Of a DNA stretch of 6,725 nucleotides, positions 5,627 through 6,725 are shown one piece after another. Under the pieces are notes generated by a model. That model saw only the letters and a program-made list of their open reading frames with translations, was not told the DNA's origin and made no database searches. The stretch covers positions 1-6,725 of the forward strand of contig DAOVRI010000093.1 in NCBI GenBank assembly GCA_030628245.1. The letters are read 5' to 3'. A program made the translations under genes and the position numbers. How positions within the stretch are numbered: the stretch's first letter is position 1; each line of letters opens with the position of its first letter. The DNA is from Dehalococcoidales bacterium. Lineage in GTDB: Bacteria; Chloroflexota; Dehalococcoidia; Dehalococcoidales; RBG-16-60-22.

Positions 5627-6725
5627 CTATGCAGAAATTGCCTTCTGGGGGCATAGTTGTTCGCAGATAGTGCAGATGTCCCCGGCACAGAGCGTCGGTT
5701 CGATGAATACCTGTCCGTCGACGCTCTGGATGGCCGGACAGCCGAGGCCGAGGCATATGCCGCACTGGTTGCATTTCTCCACGTCGACTTTCCTGGGATT
5801 GGCGCGTTTTCTCACCCGCATGGCGCAGGAGCCGCGCACGATGATTACGGAGACCTCCGACCTGTCCAGCGAATCCTTGAGGCCGTTCCTCAGAGCCTTC
5901 AAATCGAAGGCGTCGACTACCTTGACGTCATTGACGCCAATTCCCTTGGCCAGGCTCTCGATATCCACGGCGAATGTTTCTTCACCCTGCGCGGAGATAC
6001 CCGTGCCGGGGTGCTCCTGGTGACCCGTCATCGCCGTGGTGCGGTTGTCCAGTATCAGGATGGTGATATGACCATCGTTGTAAACGGCGTCGACCAGTCC
6101 GGTGATGCCGGAATGCATGAAAGTGGAATCGCCGATGATGGCCACCACCTTGCTCTTGACGCCGGCCCTCTCCATGCCCAGCGCCTGCCCGATGCCGGCG
6201 CCCATGCAGGCGGTAGTATCCAGGACACTGAGCGGCGGGTAGGCGCCCAGCGTGTAGCAGCCGATATCGCCGGTGATAATCAGTTTCGGCTCCTGTGGCC
6301 CATTGTTTGCCGAAGCCGCCAGTTTGGAGCGCTGCCCGATACTGTTCAGGACGAAGTAAATGCCGGTATGGGGACAGCCCGGACAGAGCAGGGGAGGGCG
6401 GCGGGGTAGTCCCGAAGCCGGAGGCAGGACCTTCTCGGTTTCGGAATCAGGCAGCAGCCCGGCACCTTTGCTGCTTTCGGTAACGATTCGTGTATTCAGT
6501 TCCCCCACCAGGGGAATGAACTCCTTGCCGGTGACCTTTATACCCATTGCCTGGATATTCTCCTGGAGAAACGGGTCGAGCTCCTCGACAACGATGAGCT
6601 TGTCAACCTGGTCGGCGAACGATTTTATCATTTTTTCCGGGAGGGGATAGCTCATCCCCAGCTTGAGGAAGGAGGCTTCCGGAAAGACCTCGCGCGCGTA
6701 CTGGTAGGCGACACCGCCGGTCACG
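5627..6725 (-). CDS. iorA: Indolepyruvate:ferredoxin oxidoreductase, alpha subunit (5' end outside window)
   Basis: This is the catalytic, thiamine-diphosphate and iron-sulfur subunit of indolepyruvate:ferredoxin oxidoreductase. Only the C-terminal 365 residues lie in the window; the family is about 600 residues, so roughly 230 are missing at the N-terminus. The GTG at the right edge is an internal valine codon, not a start. Numbering from the edge, the oxidoreductase domain II remnant comes first. LCPGCPHTG at 113-121 and the thiamine-diphosphate segment follow, with GDIGCYTLG at 152-160 and GDSTF at 198-202 leading to LDN at 225-227, then TAMTGHQEHPGTG. The C-terminus is a ferredoxin-like domain with eight cysteines: C318, C321, C324 and C329 (CX2CX2CX4CP), then C346, C351, C354 and C358 (CX4CX2CX3CP), enough for two [4Fe-4S] clusters. 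The paired iorB follows 15 bases downstream. Indolepyruvate is the family name; the true substrate could be another aryl or branched oxoacid. Confidence 0.95.
   Translation of the reverse strand, partial: VTGGVAYQYAREVFPEASFLKLGMSYPLPEKMIKSFADQVDKLIVVEELDPFLQENIQAMGIKVTGKEFIPLVGELNTRIVTESSKGAGLLPDSETEKVLPPASGLPRRPPLLCPGCPHTGIYFVLNSIGQRSKLAASANNGPQEPKLIITGDIGCYTLGAYPPLSVLDTTACMGAGIGQALGMERAGVKSKVVAIIGDSTFMHSGITGLVDAVYNDGHITILILDNRTTAMTGHQEHPGTGISAQGEETFAVDIESLAKGIGVNDVKVVDAFDLKALRNGLKDSLDRSEVSVIIVRGSCAMRVRKRANPRKVDVEKCNQCGICLGLGCPAIQSVDGQVFIEPTLCAGDICTICEQLCPQKAISA

Noticed and set aside
5657..6409. A 250-codon open frame on the plus strand opposite iorA
   Set aside because: It is antisense to the thiamine-diphosphate and ferredoxin-like domains of iorA and has no recognisable motif.
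6722..6724. GTG at the right edge as the start of a short iorA
   Set aside because: The protein would lack the N-terminal half of the family, and the sequence at the edge is already inside a conserved domain; the gene is cut by the window.

Overview
The window carries eight protein-coding genes, all on the minus strand, in two tightly packed blocks separated by a 161-base regulatory gap. The organism looks like an anaerobic bacterium with moderately GC-rich DNA. The best guess is Chloroflexota, class Dehalococcoidia: nuoC and nuoD are separate genes, nuoD is followed directly by nuoH with no nuoE, nuoF or nuoG, and a ferredoxin-reducing 2-oxoacid oxidoreductase lies next door. This placement is an inference from gene order and protein style; no search was possible.

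Block 1 (about 3838-6725, transcribed right to left) holds the C-terminal 365 codons of iorA (cut by the right edge), iorB, and a fold-type I PLP aminotransferase whose start overlaps the end of iorB. Together they read as an amino-acid oxidation module. The aminotransferase would turn an amino acid, probably aromatic, into its 2-oxoacid. IorAB would decarboxylate that oxidatively to an acyl-CoA and reduce ferredoxin.

The gap (3677-3837) contains a possible intrinsic terminator for block 1, a good extended -10 promoter whose -35 element lies inside that terminator, and a cluster of nested short palindromes in the presumed nuo leader.

Block 2 (9-3676) is nuoA-nuoB-nuoC-nuoD-nuoH of respiratory complex I, with every junction overlapping by 1 to 10 bases. 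It probably continues left into nuoI-N, outside the window. The NADH-oxidising subunits NuoE, NuoF and NuoG are absent from their usual place between D and H. This suggests an 11-subunit complex I that takes electrons from another donor, possibly reduced ferredoxin. IorAB makes reduced ferredoxin, so the two blocks may form a source and a sink for the same electrons: amino-acid oxidation feeding an ion-pumping membrane complex. No mobile elements, RNA genes or CRISPR arrays were seen. Details worth checking are the loss of a usually acidic residue in NuoA, an altered segment with an extra cysteine before the N2 cluster motif of NuoB, and a TTG start on nuoA overlapped by an 11-codon reading frame.
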